Positions 1-7,069 of a stretch of DNA of 14,786 nucleotides are shown here, piece after piece. Made by a program: the position numbers and the translations under genes. The number at the start of each line of letters is the position of its first letter. Within the stretch, counting starts at the first letter, position 1. The DNA comes from Caldithrix sp. (GTDB lineage: Bacteria; KSB1; UBA2214; DYKH01), in contig DYKH01000092.1 of the NCBI GenBank assembly GCA_020722685.1, positions 6,979 through 21,764 of the forward strand, read 5' to 3'. The notes beneath the pieces are model-generated. The model ran no database searches and was not told the origin of the DNA. It saw only the letters and a program-made list of their open reading frames with translations.

Positions 1-1
1 G

Positions 2-1618
2 GAAGGACTATTGTCGATGGCTGCTTTGCTGGGCGCACAAATGCCCGAGCAAATTCTGGAGCGCGTGGCAGCGGTGCAGGACGCTCTGCTCTTTTATGAC
101 GAGCACACTTTTGGCGCAGCAGAAAGCATCAGCGACCCCTTGGCTGCCAACAGCATGATCCAGTGGGGGGAGAAATCTTCCTATGCCTGGGATGCCGTGA
201 AAAACGCCGGAACTCTCCGCGAGGAGGCGTTGGGCCTATTGCAGGACTATATACCAAAGACCGGGGTTCCTACCGTCGCTGTCTTCAATACCCTCAATTG
301 GCAGCGCTCAGGATTGATCGAGGTGTTCATCGACCATGAGATTTTGCCGCGAGAGAAAAGCTTCCGCATTGTTGACGGTCAAACGGGCGAAGCCATTCCG
401 GCACAAGCGCTGCGCAGCAGAAGTGAAGGCACCTACTGGGCGCTGTGGGCCAGAGACGTACCGCCGTTCGGTTACAAGGTATATCGCATCGTGGTTTTGG
501 ATCAAGGAAGGGAGGAGTCCCTAAAAGAAACCCTCGAATCCGGCCTTATGGAAAACGCCTATTATCGGCTGCAATGGGATGCTCAATCCGGCGCCGTAAC
601 CAGCTTAATCGACAAAGACACCAATCAGGAGTTGGTCGATTCTCAAGGCGCTTGGACCATGGGACAGCTCATTTACGAAAGATTGTCCAGCGGGAGAAGT
701 TTTGACCAGAACGCCTTTGCGCGCACCAGCGTGCGCAATGTTCGCATGCAAAGCTTCAGCAAAGGCCCCATTTGGCAAAGCATCACGTTCACCGCCGATC
801 TGGATGGCTGCGCCCAACCGCACGGAGTGCGCGGAGAGATCCGGCTTTTCGAGACGGAAAAACGAATCGAGTTTCACTTCCTCAGCCGCAAGCTGCCGGT
901 GACCGACGCGGAAGCCATGTATGTCTCTTTTCCCTTCTCGCTCCCCGACAGTAAAATCATCTACGAAGCTCAGGGGGGCTTGGTAAGCCCGGGAGAGAAT
1001 CAATTGCCCGGTTCTGCATCCGATTGGCAGACGGTGCAAAATTTCATCTCCATCCGCAACGACGCCGGCCAGATCATCCTCGGCAGCGATCAAGTGCCGT
1101 TGGTGCAGTTCGGCGAGATCAATCTCGGCAAATGGCAAGAGATTGCCAAAATCGAAAAGCCACACGTGTTTTCCTGGGTGATGAATAATTATTGGTTCAC
1201 CAATTTTGCCGCCAGCCAACAGGGCGATTTTGCCTGGAGCTACTACCTGACCTCGACGAAAGATAAAAGCAACCAGACAGCCACGCAATTTGGCTGGGGC
1301 TCGCGCGTTGCCTTGGTGCCGCGGGTGTTGCCGGCGGGGAAATCCGGCACGGCCAGTCCATCCTTGTCTGCTCTTAATCTGGAGGCGGCCAATGTTGTGT
1401 TGGTCAACGCCAAGCCTGCTATGGATGGAAAAGGCATCATTTTGCATGTGCGGGAGGTGGAGGGAAAAGAGACGGCCATAAAAACAAGCGATCTAATGCC
1501 GGCCAAAAAGCTATCTTCAATCGAAGAGGTCAATGTTTTGCAGCAGCCGTTGAGGGAGGTTGGTGAAGTTATCTCATTCTTACCATTCGAGGTGAGATTC
1601 ATCAGGCTGGCGTTCTAA
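2..1618 (+). CDS. GH38 family alpha-mannosidase, C-terminal part (5' truncated by window edge)
   Basis: The reading frame is open to the left edge, so the true start lies outside the window; about 538 residues are visible, against roughly 900-1000 for the family. The segment DEHTFGAAES (from nt 98), followed by a QWGEKSSYAWDA stretch, matches the end of the GH38 catalytic domain, where the EHT/G motif helps form the substrate site. The rest corresponds to the middle helical domain and the C-terminal beta-sandwich domains, ending in LPFEVRFIRLAF. GH38 enzymes are zinc-dependent retaining mannosidases that trim alpha-mannosides. The catalytic Asp nucleophile and most zinc ligands would be upstream and cannot be checked. 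It ends in TAA, and the next 400 nt are repeats. Substrate linkage and cellular location cannot be judged from this fragment. Family assignment is confident. Confidence 0.88.
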   Translation, partial: EGLLSMAALLGAQMPEQILERVAAVQDALLFYDEHTFGAAESISDPLAANSMIQWGEKSSYAWDAVKNAGTLREEALGLLQDYIPKTGVPTVAVFNTLNWQRSGLIEVFIDHEILPREKSFRIVDGQTGEAIPAQALRSRSEGTYWALWARDVPPFGYKVYRIVVLDQGREESLKETLESGLMENAYYRLQWDAQSGAVTSLIDKDTNQELVDSQGAWTMGQLIYERLSSGRSFDQNAFARTSVRNVRMQSFSKGPIWQSITFTADLDGCAQPHGVRGEIRLFETEKRIEFHFLSRKLPVTDAEAMYVSFPFSLPDSKIIYEAQGGLVSPGENQLPGSASDWQTVQNFISIRNDAGQIILGSDQVPLVQFGEINLGKWQEIAKIEKPHVFSWVMNNYWFTNFAASQQGDFAWSYYLTSTKDKSNQTATQFGWGSRVALVPRVLPAGKSGTASPSLSALNLEAANVVLVNAKPAMDGKGIILHVREVEGKETAIKTSDLMPAKKLSSIEEVNVLQQPLREVGEVISFLPFEVRFIRLAF

Positions 1619-1640
1619 AGCCGCCTTACTGAAAGATTCT

Positions 1641-1679
1641 TGTAGGAAGGTTTTGTAGGGGAGTTCTGTAGGAGGGCTT
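1641..1679. repeat. three tandem imperfect 13-mers (TGTAGG...)
   Basis: Directly after the mannosidase stop, TGTAGG recurs at 1641, 1654 and 1667 with an exact 13-nt period. The units are TGTAGGAAGGTTT, TGTAGGGGAGTTC and TGTAGGAGGGCTT. The third unit is also the left end of the interspersed palindromic repeat at 1667-1731, so this looks like local expansion of that repeat's end. No function is evident. Confidence 0.6.
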
Positions 1680-1731
1680 TTCAAACCCGAAGCAGTATCC
1701 GCAAATCGGCGTTAGGAAACGCCTCCTACGG
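1667..1731 (+). repeat. interspersed palindromic repeat, copy A
   Basis: About 65 nt with inverted ends (GTAGGAGG at 1668-1675, CCTCCTAC at 1722-1729) enclosing a small hairpin: arm GGCGTT 1708-1713, loop AGGA, arm AACGCC 1718-1723. A second copy in the same orientation lies at 13837-13906. There the hairpin is GGCGTC / TGGA / GACGCC, so one base pair has changed on both sides (T-A to C-G). That compensatory change supports a folded structure being maintained. It resembles a REP/MITE-like chromosomal repeat. Confidence 0.65.
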
Positions 1732-1732
1732 A

Positions 1733-1847
1733 CTGATAGGCCTGGCCTGTTTAATAATTGGGGATGTCAATCCCCGCTAAGCCAGAACCAATGAAAGAAT
1801 CCAATTCCTACTCTCGAGCTATATGGAGACACAGCTCCCATTCAATG
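1733..1847 (+). repeat. long direct repeat, copy 1 (upstream of DUF4258/YgiT pair)
   Basis: The core at 1750-1847 aligns without gaps to 2643-2740; by hand count 84 of 98 positions match. Both copies are preceded by CTGATAGGCC (1733 and 2613), with different spacing to the core. Each core starts with a hairpin; here it is arm GGGGAT 1760-1765, loop GTCA, arm ATCCCC 1770-1775. The next pair out is T-G (1759/1776) in this copy and G-C in the other. The two copies bracket the toxin-antitoxin-like pair. Confidence 0.75.
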
Positions 1848-1870
1848 GCCCATGCCAGAGTAGGATAAGT

Positions 1871-1920
1871 CGGGACGAATGTCCCGCGCTATTCGCCGTG
1901 CCGGAAGAATTTTCGGCACG
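1871..1920. other. two adjacent hairpins with identical GAAT loops
   Basis: Hairpin 1 has arms CGGGAC (1871-1876) and GTCCCG (1881-1886) with loop GAAT. Hairpin 2 has arms CGTGCCGGAA (1897-1906) and TTTCGGCACG (1911-1920), including one G-T pair, again with loop GAAT. They lie about 55 nt upstream of a candidate promoter. There is no T-tract, so they do not look like ordinary terminators. They may be another small palindromic repeat type or a structured leader/operator; this cannot be decided here. Confidence 0.5.
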
Positions 1921-1975
1921 ATCACAAAACCGGACACTGCTTAAAATTGTCTTAATGCGCTGCCGAAGACTCTTA

Positions 1976-2004
1976 TTGACATTCTTAGAGGTTATTAGTA
2001 ACTT
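1976..2004 (+). promoter_or_regulatory. candidate sigma70-type promoter for the DUF4258/YgiT pair
   Basis: A perfect TTGACA lies at 1976-1981. Seventeen bases further on is TAACTT (1999-2004), a weak -10 that keeps T1, A2 and T6. Transcription would start about 35 nt before the ATG at 2048. The -35 is good and the -10 is poor, so this is a plausible but uncertain call. Confidence 0.4.
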
Positions 2005-2047
2005 TCATTGACCAAGAAATGAATTGTTTGCCCCGGCAAAAAAGATT

Positions 2048-2350
2048 ATGGAAATAGACGGCATAAAAGCAAAGGTACGAGACAACGAATTCGTATTTAG
2101 CGATCACGCAGTTCAAGAGGCTGCTGAAGAAGCGATAGACATATTTGAAATAAAAAGTGCCATTTTGAATGGCGAGATTTTGGAACAGAATTCGGATACA
2201 GGTCGTGATGAAAGTTGTCTCATATAGGGTTTCGTAAACCAGCGTCCAATCCATGCTGTTTGTGGCTGGAGACGAGAGAAAGTCGTCATCATCACGGTTT
2301 ACATTCCCAAGCCACCCAAATTCATCAATGCACGAACACGTGGGAGATAA
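2048..2350 (+). pseudogene. DUF4258 family protein (toxin-like partner of YgiT zinc finger), interrupted by an amber codon
   Basis: Translation from ATG 2048 gives a DUF4258-type protein: FSDHA near residue 17, a FEIKSAILNGEILE segment, then ESCLI. An in-frame TAG at 2225-2227 (codon 60) falls where the family usually has an aromatic residue (SCLIYG). The same frame then continues without a shift as GFVNQRPIHAVCG and VVIITVYIPKPPKF to TAA at 2348-2350, which is the rest of the domain. One base change (TAT or TAC to TAG) explains the break. DUF4258 proteins commonly sit beside YgiT/MqsA-like zinc fingers and are regarded as RelE/MqsR-like toxins; that role is known or inferred for the family, not shown here. 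The family's usual basic residues after FSDHA are also changed (EAAEEA). An upstream in-frame TTG at 2024 is a less likely start. The intact partner begins 4 nt after the final TAA. Confidence 0.72.
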
Positions 2351-2354
2351 TCCT

Positions 2355-2603
2355 ATGAGAAATACAAAATGTCATTTTTGTGGAGGCGAGGAATTCGAGG
2401 AACGCCATGTTGAGTATGTTTATCGACGTGAAGGCAAATACCTGATCGTTCGCAACGTACCCTGTGAAGTCTGCTTGAGCTGTGGTGAGCGATATTATCC
2501 CGCCGCCTTGTTGGCTATTGAAAAACGTTTCAAAGAAATCCACGAAAAACACGAGGTCCCCCAGCATACAATCAAAGTCCCTATCGAAGCTTTCGTCACT
2601 TAG
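2355..2603 (+). CDS. YgiT-type (MqsA N-terminal-like) zinc-finger protein, putative antitoxin
   Basis: This 82-residue protein has two CxxC pairs: C6-HF-C9 and C40-LS-C43, with an extra C37. That is the pattern of the YgiT/MqsA N-terminal zinc finger. The C-terminal half (LLAIEKRFKEIHEKHEVPQHTIKVPIEAF) resembles the short tail of stand-alone YgiT finger proteins, with no MqsA-type HTH domain. ATG 2355 is preferred because GGGAG at 2342-2346 gives an 8-nt spacing and the finger follows at once. An in-frame ATG at 2253 would overlap the DUF4258 frame. It follows the broken DUF4258 gene by 4 nt, so the pair was probably one operon. In such pairs the finger protein neutralises the partner. The gene appears intact and ends 9 nt before the second direct-repeat copy. 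Confidence 0.82.
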   Translation: MRNTKCHFCGGEEFEERHVEYVYRREGKYLIVRNVPCEVCLSCGERYYPAALLAIEKRFKEIHEKHEVPQHTIKVPIEAFVT

Positions 2604-2612
2604 TGAGATTTC

Positions 2613-2740
2613 CTGATAGGCCGGCACATTGATGCTAGCTTTTTTAATAATGGGGGATGTCAATCCCCCCTAAGCCAAAACAAATGAACGGATCCAATTC
2701 TTACTCCCAGGCTGCATTGATACACAGCTCCCATTCAATG
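2613..2740 (+). repeat. long direct repeat, copy 2 (downstream of DUF4258/YgiT pair)
   Basis: This is the partner of the repeat at 1733-1847: CTGATAGGCC at 2613, then the 98-nt core at 2643-2740. The leading hairpin has arms GGGGGAT (2652-2658) and ATCCCCC (2663-2669), one Watson-Crick pair longer than in copy 1. The core ends about 25 nt before the promoter of the next gene. Confidence 0.75.
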
Positions 2741-2763
2741 CCCACCGACCCCAGAAAGTTAGG

Positions 2764-2792
2764 TTGACAGCCTTAGATATTTTCTGTATATT
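2764..2792 (+). promoter_or_regulatory. sigma70-type promoter of the AAA/DUF4143 gene
   Basis: TTGACA (2764-2769, perfect -35), a 17-nt spacer and TATATT (2787-2792, 5 of 6) give a near-consensus promoter. The predicted transcription start is near 2799, leaving about a 20-nt leader. GAGG (2810-2813) lies 6 nt before the ATG at 2820. This suggests the ATPase is transcribed independently of the toxin-antitoxin pair. Confidence 0.7.
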
Positions 2793-2819
2793 GGACTGGC
2801 AACCAAATCGAGGCCGTTC

Positions 2820-4097
2820 ATGAGAGAAATCTTATACCTTCTCAATCCACACTGGCGAGGAAAGGCCCTGCCGGTCGGTGTGTCCCGACCGCGTTATTTG
2901 CAGAGCCTGTTGGCAAATCTTGAACGCCGAGAAGTGCAATTGCTCATTGGCTCCAGACGTGTCGGCAAGACGACAATCATGTTTCAGGCCATCAGCCAAC
3001 TTATCACGGAAAGCAAAGCTCTACCTTACGAGATCCTATATGTCTCCCTCGACCACCTCGCCCTAACCGACATTCCCATTCCCAAAATTCTTGAAACCTT
3101 CCGGGCGGAATTTCAGCACCCGCGAGAGCGCCGGCTTTATGTTTTTCTGGATGAGATTCAAAGCAGTCTCAACTGGGCGCAACATCTCAAGAACCTTGTT
3201 GATTTTGAAGATGTGCGGCTATGCGCGGCAGGCTCATCTTCCTTGCTCATCGAGCAACAAGGGGTTTACCTGACAGGACGCGCCTTGCGCACCGCCGTTT
3301 TGCCGCTCAGTTATCACGAATTTTTGACTTTCAAAAACGCCGTCCCCGGCCCGACTGAGGAGTACCGGCACGATGGCTTGCTGATTGAATATCTTTTTCA
3401 GGGCGGCTATCCCGAGCAAATCCTGGCGCCACATCCAACATACCTGGCGGAGCTGCTTGATTCCGTGATTAATAAGGACATTATCCGCGCTTATGGTATC
3501 AAAAATCCGGATACTCTCAACAAGCTGTTGTTGCTGCTGGCGCAACGTATCGGGCAGCGCATCAGTCATAGTAAACTGAAAAACATCCTGCGTGTTTCTC
3601 AGGATGTCGTGCGCGACTATCTCAGGTACTTGATGTCTGCCTATCTCATTGGTGAAGTCCCCAAATTTTCTTACTCCTCCAATGAGCAAATCTATGCCGA
3701 AAAGAAGTATTACTTTTCTGATACCGGCTTGCGTACTGCGGTGGTCGGTCAAAAGGATTTGGGCGGTCTGGCCGAAAACGCTCTTTACCTTCATTTGCAG
3801 CGGCAATTTGGACAGGTATTTTACGGGCGAACCAACAGTCATGAAGTCGATTTTGTGGTTTTGGATCACGGCCAACCGCGGATTTTTGAAGCTAAATTTG
3901 TTGAACAACTGAGCGACGAGGAGTTTAAGCCGGTATTTAAATTTATTGACAAACTTCCGGGTGGCGATGACGCGTCGAAAGTGAGGGAAGCAACGATTGT
4001 AACTCGCAATCTTGCCGGCGTTCGTACCTTTGGCGATAAGAAAATAGAACTGGTTCCAATGTGGAAGATGCTGCTGCACGAAAGCACTCAGCTCTGA
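2820..4097 (+). CDS. AAA_14 / DUF4143 ATP-binding protein
   Basis: The 425-residue protein has the usual two-part architecture. The N-terminal P-loop ATPase has Walker A GSRRVGKT (residues 44-51), Walker B LYVFLDEIQ (106-114, D111/E112) and a sensor-like AAGSSS (136-141). Next come a LLIEYLFQGGYPEQI motif (187-201) and a winged-helix-like stretch (about 230-280). The C-terminal DUF4143 part has EVDFVV (342-347) and FEAKF (356-360), which resemble the D...ExK core of PD-(D/E)xK nuclease folds. Length is normal for the family. Such proteins are widespread and often multi-copy in accessory DNA; their biochemical role is unsettled, so no pathway is claimed. A strong promoter lies just upstream. 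The stop codon TGA falls inside the left arm of a hairpin at 4094-4118. No disruption is seen. Confidence 0.9.
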   Translation: MREILYLLNPHWRGKALPVGVSRPRYLQSLLANLERREVQLLIGSRRVGKTTIMFQAISQLITESKALPYEILYVSLDHLALTDIPIPKILETFRAEFQHPRERRLYVFLDEIQSSLNWAQHLKNLVDFEDVRLCAAGSSSLLIEQQGVYLTGRALRTAVLPLSYHEFLTFKNAVPGPTEEYRHDGLLIEYLFQGGYPEQILAPHPTYLAELLDSVINKDIIRAYGIKNPDTLNKLLLLLAQRIGQRISHSKLKNILRVSQDVVRDYLRYLMSAYLIGEVPKFSYSSNEQIYAEKKYYFSDTGLRTAVVGQKDLGGLAENALYLHLQRQFGQVFYGRTNSHEVDFVVLDHGQPRIFEAKFVEQLSDEEFKPVFKFIDKLPGGDDASKVREATIVTRNLAGVRTFGDKKIELVPMWKMLLHESTQL

Positions 4098-4118
4098 CAG
4101 GATTTGGAACCCTGTCAG
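4094..4118 (+). terminator. hairpin overlapping the stop codon of the AAA/DUF4143 gene, possible terminator
   Basis: Arms CTGACAGG (4094-4101) and CCTGTCAG (4111-4118) form an 8-bp perfect stem with a 9-nt loop. The tail (GATTTCC) is not a proper T-tract, so termination efficiency is doubtful. The stop codon TGA at 4095-4097 is part of the stem. Confidence 0.4.
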
Positions 4119-4192
4119 GATTTCCTATCTAATCGGGTGAAATTCAGCTAACCGATTCCATAAACGTTCCACAATTCAGAAGGAGAGGCACC

Positions 4193-5755
4193 ATGGAAAA
4201 GCAAGAAATCCTTTTAGGCGGTTCGCGCAGCCATGTAAGTCGCCGACAATTTCTCTCGCGCTGTGCCACCTGCGTCGGCGCGGCGGCCACCTTGACGGCA
4301 CCGGCCTATTTGAGCTGCGGGCCGGAAAAAAAGATGCGAATTCGCGTCATCTATTCGCTGCACGCGGAAAAACAAGCCCAACCCGACTGGCCCAACGTCG
4401 GCTTTGATTTTGTCCCGGTGATGGAACGGATCAATGCCGAGCTGCGCCAACACTTCAAGAACTTTGAGTTCATTCCAACTCTGGCCACTGGGGAAGAACC
4501 GGCCAAGAAAATCCTCGCAGAAGATGCCACCGCCGGCAATATCGACGGCTACCTCGTCTACCAAATGAACTGCTGGAACCGGGTGGTGCAGACCATGGCG
4601 ACTTCGGGCAAACCGGTGCTGTACGCCGATTTTCAGTTCGGCGGCAGCGGAGGATTCCTCGTCTATACCGCTCGCTTCCTGCGCGAACAAGCGGCCAATG
4701 TGGGTTTCGTGGCTTCGTCTAATAGCAACGATCTCATCGAAGCCGTCAAGTGCTTTGACGTTGTTCGCAAGGGCGGATCGACTGCGGATTTCGTTGCCGC
4801 AGTCACCCGCGCCCGCCAGAAGCATACCCCACTGGCCGGTAATCTATCCTGCACCCCCGACAACGTCCAATGCCTTTCTGCTGAAGAATGCGTAAGCCGC
4901 CTGAAAGGGATGAAGCTCCTGGCTGTGCGCAACCAGGAATCCAAGCCGGGCGACGAAATCATGGGCATGCAGGTGGTGTACATTCCCTTCAATGAGGTGA
5001 ACGACGCGTGGAAGGCAGCCGATCCCGACGAGTCCAAAGCCGTCGCCGACATGTGGCAAAAGCGCGCTCAGGTCATCCGCGACGTGTCGCGCGAGACGCT
5101 GGAAACCTCTGCCGCCATGTACCTGGGCATGAAATCCGTCATGCAAAAGCATGGCGCCGGCGGCATCACCGTCAACTGTCTGGGCGGATTCTATGGCGGC
5201 CACATTCATGCTTATCCCTGCCTGGGCTTCCATGAGCTGAACAATGAAGGCTTGGTGGGCGGCTGCGAATGCGACGTGCGCTCCGCCGCTACCATGCTGG
5301 CCATCGGCACCTTGGCAAATGGCCGGCCCGGCTACATTTCCGATCCGGTCATGGATACCTCCAAGCGACAAATCATCTATGCCCATTGCGTGGCCTCCAA
5401 CAAGGTGTTTGGACCGCAAGGTGCAACGAACCCCATCGAGATTCTCACCCATTCCGAGGATCGGCAGGGCGCATCGGTGCGCTCCCTTCTGCCGGTGGGC
5501 TACATGACCACTTCCCTTGAATGCGACCACAAGCGCAAGGAAATCCTTCTCCATCGCGCCAAGGCCGTGGCCAACGATCCGGACGACCGCGCTTGTCGCA
5601 CCAAGCTCTGCGCCGAGCCGGTAGGCGACTTTGAAAAGCTGTTCCGGGAATGGGATCAGTGGGGCTGGCATCGGGTCACTTTCTACGGCGACCTCAAAGA
5701 GCCGGTTTACGCTTTTGCCGATGCGCTGGGATGGAAGGTGGTGGAGGAGGCGTAA
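4193..5755 (+). CDS. Tat-signal protein related to L-fucose/L-arabinose isomerases
   Basis: The 520-residue product begins with a twin-arginine signal: SRRQFL (residues 16-21), a hydrophobic Ala/Thr-rich stretch to about residue 40, and YLSCG with Cys42, which could be a non-canonical lipoprotein site. The mature part resembles the sugar-isomerase fold: an N-terminal region with VIYSLHAEK and GYLVYQMNCWN segments, then a C-terminal domain with GGHIHAYPC (H337, H339) and GGCECDVRSAATM. In the latter, E359 and D361 are candidate metal ligands as in the FucI/AraA C-terminal domain. It ends with a YGDLKEPVYAFADALGWKVVEE tail. AGGAG (4181-4185) 7 nt before the ATG fixes the start. FucI and AraA are normally cytoplasmic, so an exported relative suggests a different role, perhaps periplasmic sugar binding or conversion. 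Substrate is unknown. A mannosidase gene lies nearby, but an operon link is not supported. Confidence 0.72.
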   Translation: MEKQEILLGGSRSHVSRRQFLSRCATCVGAAATLTAPAYLSCGPEKKMRIRVIYSLHAEKQAQPDWPNVGFDFVPVMERINAELRQHFKNFEFIPTLATGEEPAKKILAEDATAGNIDGYLVYQMNCWNRVVQTMATSGKPVLYADFQFGGSGGFLVYTARFLREQAANVGFVASSNSNDLIEAVKCFDVVRKGGSTADFVAAVTRARQKHTPLAGNLSCTPDNVQCLSAEECVSRLKGMKLLAVRNQESKPGDEIMGMQVVYIPFNEVNDAWKAADPDESKAVADMWQKRAQVIRDVSRETLETSAAMYLGMKSVMQKHGAGGITVNCLGGFYGGHIHAYPCLGFHELNNEGLVGGCECDVRSAATMLAIGTLANGRPGYISDPVMDTSKRQIIYAHCVASNKVFGPQGATNPIEILTHSEDRQGASVRSLLPVGYMTTSLECDHKRKEILLHRAKAVANDPDDRACRTKLCAEPVGDFEKLFREWDQWGWHRVTFYGDLKEPVYAFADALGWKVVEEA

Positions 5756-5779
5756 TACTTGTCGTTAATGGCATCTTCG

Positions 5780-5798
5780 CGGAAGCTCTGAGCTTCCG
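5780..5798 (+). terminator. hairpin downstream of the isomerase-like gene, weak terminator candidate
   Basis: Arms CGGAAGCT (5780-5787) and AGCTTCCG (5791-5798) give an 8-bp perfect stem with loop CTG, 25 nt after the TAA. No T-run follows on the + strand, so this may be a REP-like palindrome or a factor-dependent end rather than a classical terminator. Confidence 0.35.
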
Positions 5799-6072
5799 GG
5801 AAGGTGGTTAGGCCAAAAAAAATTGACTTCACTGAACACCATTGCGCCCGGCAGTAATCTGGCTGGTGATTATGGTATTCTACTAAGAATTGATGCTACA
5901 TTCTCATGAATTGTGGTAAGAATCGAGGAGAACCGTGATGGACCAGTACTCTAGTTTCGGTGATAGGCCAGTTATTTACTAGGACCTTCAAATGGAACAC
6001 TCTGAGAGGGTTTAGCACGCTGTCATAGTTCTTGCCCGACAAAGAAACAACATTCTCCAGTAGCAAAGCCAA
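5799..6072. other. intergenic stretch without a supportable gene
   Basis: The gap between the isomerase-like gene and the membrane protein holds no convincing gene. A GAGGAG at 5925-5930 precedes ATG 5938, but that frame stops after 14 codons. On the - strand, a frame from about 6110 to the stop at 5896 reads as ordinary-looking protein (for example LALLLENVVSLSGKNYDS). It could be a remnant of a gene cut by the neighbouring locus, but I do not recognise it. Confidence 0.4.
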
Positions 6073-6912
6073 ATGTTCCCGCTGCTGCAGAATCAGATTG
6101 TTGATGTCAAACCATTGGGTCTCAGTTGGAAGAGCCTCTACAAAGTTGCCGGCGTGGCTGCCTTGGTCGCCATGTCCGCCAATTTGCTGGATGTCGTTCT
6201 CGGATTCGGAGATCCGGAGGTCATCGCCTTTGGCAGCAAAACCGCCGTTGACGGGTTTGCCGTGTATGGGGAAAGCTGTTTCAAGGGGCGGTACATGCTC
6301 GGCATTCTGAACATCGTGTACATGGTCTGCCTGTTCCCGGTTTACTTTGCCCTCTTCGTCGCGCACCGTCGCAAAAACGTATTGTACGCCGCCCTGGCGA
6401 TGATTCTCTTTTTCATCGGCATGGCTGTTTACATCTCGAACAACGCCGCCATTCCCATGTCCGTTCTTGCAGACAAATATGCGGCCGCAGGTAGGGATGC
6501 CGAGCGGGAGTTGCTGGCTGCGGCTGGCGAATCCGTGCTGGCTCGCGGTGAGGATTTTACTCCGGGATCATTCATCGGAACCATCTTCAGCGCAGTCGCT
6601 GCTCTTCTCATATCCGTCGTCATGCTTCGCGGCGGCGTCTTTGGCAAAGCGACTGCTTGGATCGGCATCGTCGGCTTTACCTGCCTGTCCATATTTACCT
6701 TCATGGCCACGTTCGTGTCCTCTTGGTACCACCTCGCCTTCTACGGGTTTGGAAGGATCGGCGGCTTGCTGGCTCTTGCCTGTTTTCTTCTTGTTAGCCG
6801 GAGATTGTTCCAGTTGGCGCGGCTCACGAATTCGGGGCTTGGAAAGCAAGCTCAAAGAAAAGAACGGGCACAACAATCTCAATATGAACCCCGGCGATCA
6901 GGAGCCGATTGA
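6073..6912 (+). CDS. six-helix membrane protein, DUF4386-like
   Basis: A 279-residue integral membrane protein. Six hydrophobic segments are visible, at about residues 24-45, 75-97, 103-123, 167-187, 193-216 and 222-246. The loop between helices 3 and 4 carries ISNNAAIPM, LADKYAAAGRDAERELLAAAGES and a GEDFTPGSFIG motif, which I associate with DUF4386-type proteins. This is recognition from memory, so the family name is tentative. The C-terminus is a short basic cytoplasmic tail. An in-frame TAG at 6061-6063 makes ATG 6073 the first possible methionine start. No clear Shine-Dalgarno precedes it, so a later start is possible. Function is unknown; the fold suggests neither a known transporter nor an enzyme. 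It stands alone between two unrelated genes on the same strand. Confidence 0.7.
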   Translation: MFPLLQNQIVDVKPLGLSWKSLYKVAGVAALVAMSANLLDVVLGFGDPEVIAFGSKTAVDGFAVYGESCFKGRYMLGILNIVYMVCLFPVYFALFVAHRRKNVLYAALAMILFFIGMAVYISNNAAIPMSVLADKYAAAGRDAERELLAAAGESVLARGEDFTPGSFIGTIFSAVAALLISVVMLRGGVFGKATAWIGIVGFTCLSIFTFMATFVSSWYHLAFYGFGRIGGLLALACFLLVSRRLFQLARLTNSGLGKQAQRKERAQQSQYEPRRSGAD

Positions 6913-7069
6913 CTTTCCGAGAAGGGCGCAAGACTGCCACCGACTGCCAAGAATCAGAAACCGGCAAATATTCTTCTGTCTTTGTGCATCTTCACAAGCC
7001 CGTTTGCATCAAATAACGCGAAATTGAGAACCGCTTTGGAAAATAGGAAATCTAAAAGGAGGAATAGTC

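Noticed and set aside
605..1447. 280-codon open frame on the - strand inside the mannosidase gene
   Set aside because: It mirrors the mannosidase codon pattern on the opposite strand and shows no recognisable domain.
2225..2227. TAG as a recoded sense codon (e.g. pyrrolysine or Gln reassignment)
   Set aside because: TAG ends the YgiT and peroxiredoxin genes in the normal place, so general recoding is unlikely.
2253..2354. N-terminal extension of the YgiT-type protein from ATG 2253
   Set aside because: It overlaps the DUF4258 frame, lacks a ribosome site, and the zinc-finger begins right after ATG 2355, which has GGGAG upstream.
3234..4079. 281-codon open frame on the - strand inside the AAA/DUF4143 gene
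   Set aside because: Antisense shadow of a clearly coding gene; no Shine-Dalgarno and no family resemblance.
4844..5671. 275-codon open frame on the - strand inside the isomerase-like gene
   Set aside because: Composition (Gly/His/Val-rich) is typical of an antisense shadow.
5938..5982. Mini-ORF with GAGGAG before ATG 5938
   Set aside because: Only 14 codons and no conserved context; insufficient to call a gene or leader peptide.
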